This document shows, in pieces, positions 15,648 to 16,786 of a stretch of DNA of 16,786 nt. The notes under the pieces are model-generated. The model had not been told where the DNA came from and ran no database searches. It worked only from the letters and a program-made list of their open reading frames with translations. The stretch's first letter is position 1; each line of letters opens with the position of its first letter. This DNA is from Holosporales bacterium (GTDB taxonomy: Bacteria; Pseudomonadota; Alphaproteobacteria; BNTO01): NCBI GenBank assembly GCA_031273545.1, contig JAISRQ010000144.1, positions 1 to 16,786 on the forward strand. Reading direction: 5' to 3'. Both the position numbers and the translations under genes were made by a program.

Positions 15648-16786
15648 CTAATTAGCAAAAATGTTTGCCAATAAGCAGACAAGAGGAGTTTCATCGCACA
15701 TTATATTGGAAAGATTCGGTATAGGTTGGACCGGAACATTGTTTGCAATGCAAAGAATTAAATAACTTGCTGATTCTTCCAGGTCCTCTGCAGAAATATT
15801 ATATGGGTTACAAAAACGAGAAGCACGTGTCAACACAAGGCCGTGCCGCAGTACGCCATATTCGTCAATACGGAGAGCTAACTCATCTAAACAGTGTAAT
15901 ATTGCTAAAAACTCTAAACTCACATCCTGCATAATACTCGCAAACTCGTAGCGCACGTCTCCTAGCCATGATCCAGGGACTTCAGTCGCCCCCTTTAGTA
16001 TACTATACATGTCATCATCTCTAAGTCCGGCTTCTCTTACGAACTCGGGAGGAAAGACCCCATTTACGAATTTTGGTACCCTACTTTCACATGTATACAA
16101 AAGGCGTACGAATTCTTCGCGCACGTCTACCCCATTAATTGCAGCACCTTTTAGTATGTGAAACATGTTATCTTTGGTAAGATGCGTCGCTAGGTTGGTT
16201 TCGTTTAAGGCATTGATAAATTCTTGAGATGAAAAGAAATGTTCCACGTATTTTGATGCATCTGGAGATACATCTAATTCCCCATTTGTCATTTTGAATA
16301 GAAAATACATTGCACGTTCATCACCACTCATGGTTGCTGTAATTAATAAATTGACAAATTCTGGAGATGAAAAGAAATGTTCCACATATTTTGATGCATC
16401 TGGAGATACATCTAATTCCCCATTTGTCATTTTGAATAGAAAATACATTGCACGTTCATTACCACTCATGGTTGCTGTAATTAATAAATTGATAAATTCT
16501 GGAGATGAAAAGAAATTTGTAAAATACTCCACTGCCTCTGGAGATACATTAATTTCTCCATTTCCTATTTTGAATAGAAAATACATTGCATCTTCATTAC
16601 CACTCATGGTTGCTTCGACGACATCACTCTTTAGTAAGAGAAACATGTCATCTTCGCTAATACGTTCACTTAAGCCGGTTTCAATTAAGGCATTTATAAA
16701 TTCGGGAGAGGTAAAAAAATTTGTAATGTGTTCCAATACGTCTGGAGATTCAATTAAACTTCTTATTTTTAATAGCCAAGAGACAG
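15648..16786 (-). CDS. 46-residue-repeat protein, 5' end outside window
   Basis: The frame is open from the window edge to the stop at 15648, giving 378 visible residues. A TTG at 16736 could be read as a start, but the codons before it (SWLLKIRSLIESPDVL) continue the repeat pattern, so the true start lies beyond the window. The N-terminal half consists of 46-residue repeats with the core SSPEF-I/V-NLLITATMSG, then AMYFLFKMTNGELDVSPD and YVEHFF. Two units (16231-16368 and 16369-16506) differ by three bases in 138. A third is more diverged, and the first visible unit holds 22 extra residues containing SEDDMFLLLK. Related DDMYSILKGA-type segments recur later. The C-terminus (about 85 residues, starting near AILHCLDELALR) is non-repetitive. 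The repeat is predicted helical but is not recognisable as ankyrin, TPR or Sel1. It is probably a protein-binding scaffold; secretion cannot be judged without the N-terminus. Confidence 0.8.
   Translation of the reverse strand, partial: VSWLLKIRSLIESPDVLEHITNFFTSPEFINALIETGLSERISEDDMFLLLKSDVVEATMSGNEDAMYFLFKIGNGEINVSPEAVEYFTNFFSSPEFINLLITATMSGNERAMYFLFKMTNGELDVSPDASKYVEHFFSSPEFVNLLITATMSGDERAMYFLFKMTNGELDVSPDASKYVEHFFSSQEFINALNETNLATHLTKDNMFHILKGAAINGVDVREEFVRLLYTCESRVPKFVNGVFPPEFVREAGLRDDDMYSILKGATEVPGSWLGDVRYEFASIMQDVSLEFLAILHCLDELALRIDEYGVLRHGLVLTRASRFCNPYNISAEDLEESASYLILCIANNVPVQPIPNLSNIMCDETPLVCLLANIFAN
16231..16644 (-). repeat. 138-bp tandem repeats within the coding sequence
   Basis: Units start at 16231, 16369 and 16507 (plus-strand coordinates), period 138 bp = 46 codons. 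Units 1 and 2 show three differences (in CACGTA/CACATA, TCATCA/TCATTA and TTGACA/TTGATA). Unit 3 matches only in part and diverges after about 16616. The near-identity points to recent duplication or gene conversion. Confidence 0.85.

Noticed and set aside
16231..16644. CRISPR-like array
   Set aside because: The 138-bp repeats are in frame within an open reading frame and adjoin each other without spacers.
16734..16736. TTG as the start of the repeat protein
   Set aside because: The frame stays open upstream to the window edge and encodes what looks like more of the same repeat, so the gene is partial.

Overview
The window looks like part of the chromosome of a host-associated bacterium, most likely an alphaproteobacterium of the obligate-intracellular kind (Holosporales or Rickettsiales-like). 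That is inference from three things: bacterial-type housekeeping genes (thrS, acpP-fabF, tRNA-Ser), moderate to low G+C, and a high share of large, unrecognised proteins with Sec-type signal peptides. No gene fixes the genus. There is no phage, transposase, conjugation gene or CRISPR array.

Layout. 290-4855 (+) encodes a 1521-residue secreted coiled-coil protein ending in a zinc-metalloprotease domain (HEIGH motif). It converges on thrS (7037-5139, -), with a large imperfect palindrome between the two stops. Divergent from thrS, after a long and possibly structured leader, lies a cysteine-rich secreted protein (7511-8347, +). It converges through a bidirectional terminator on a secreted chymotrypsin-fold serine-protease-like protein (10805-8661, -). 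The fatty-acid pair acpP-fabF (11235-12765, +) follows. Then come two tandem paralogous secreted proteins on the minus strand (13759-12998 and 14606-13902). A 1.0-kb zone holds tRNA-Ser(UGA), several long inverted repeats, minus-strand terminators and a possible structured RNA. Last is the 3' part of a protein built from 46-residue repeats, whose 5' end lies outside the window (15648 to the edge, -).

How it fits together. ThrRS, ACP, KAS II and tRNA-Ser are ordinary core functions and look conserved. Around them sit five genes for predicted exported proteins (two with protease signatures) and one repeat protein. This arrangement suggests a store of secreted virulence or symbiosis factors scattered among core genes rather than one operon. 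Four of the five exported-protein genes share a poly-T tract whose 3' end lies 16-18 nt before the start codon; the housekeeping genes lack it. The best candidates for new biology are the giant metalloprotease, the divergent serine protease with a charged helical insertion, the paralogue pair, the 46-residue repeat family, and the structured intergenic DNA around 14.8-15.6 kb.
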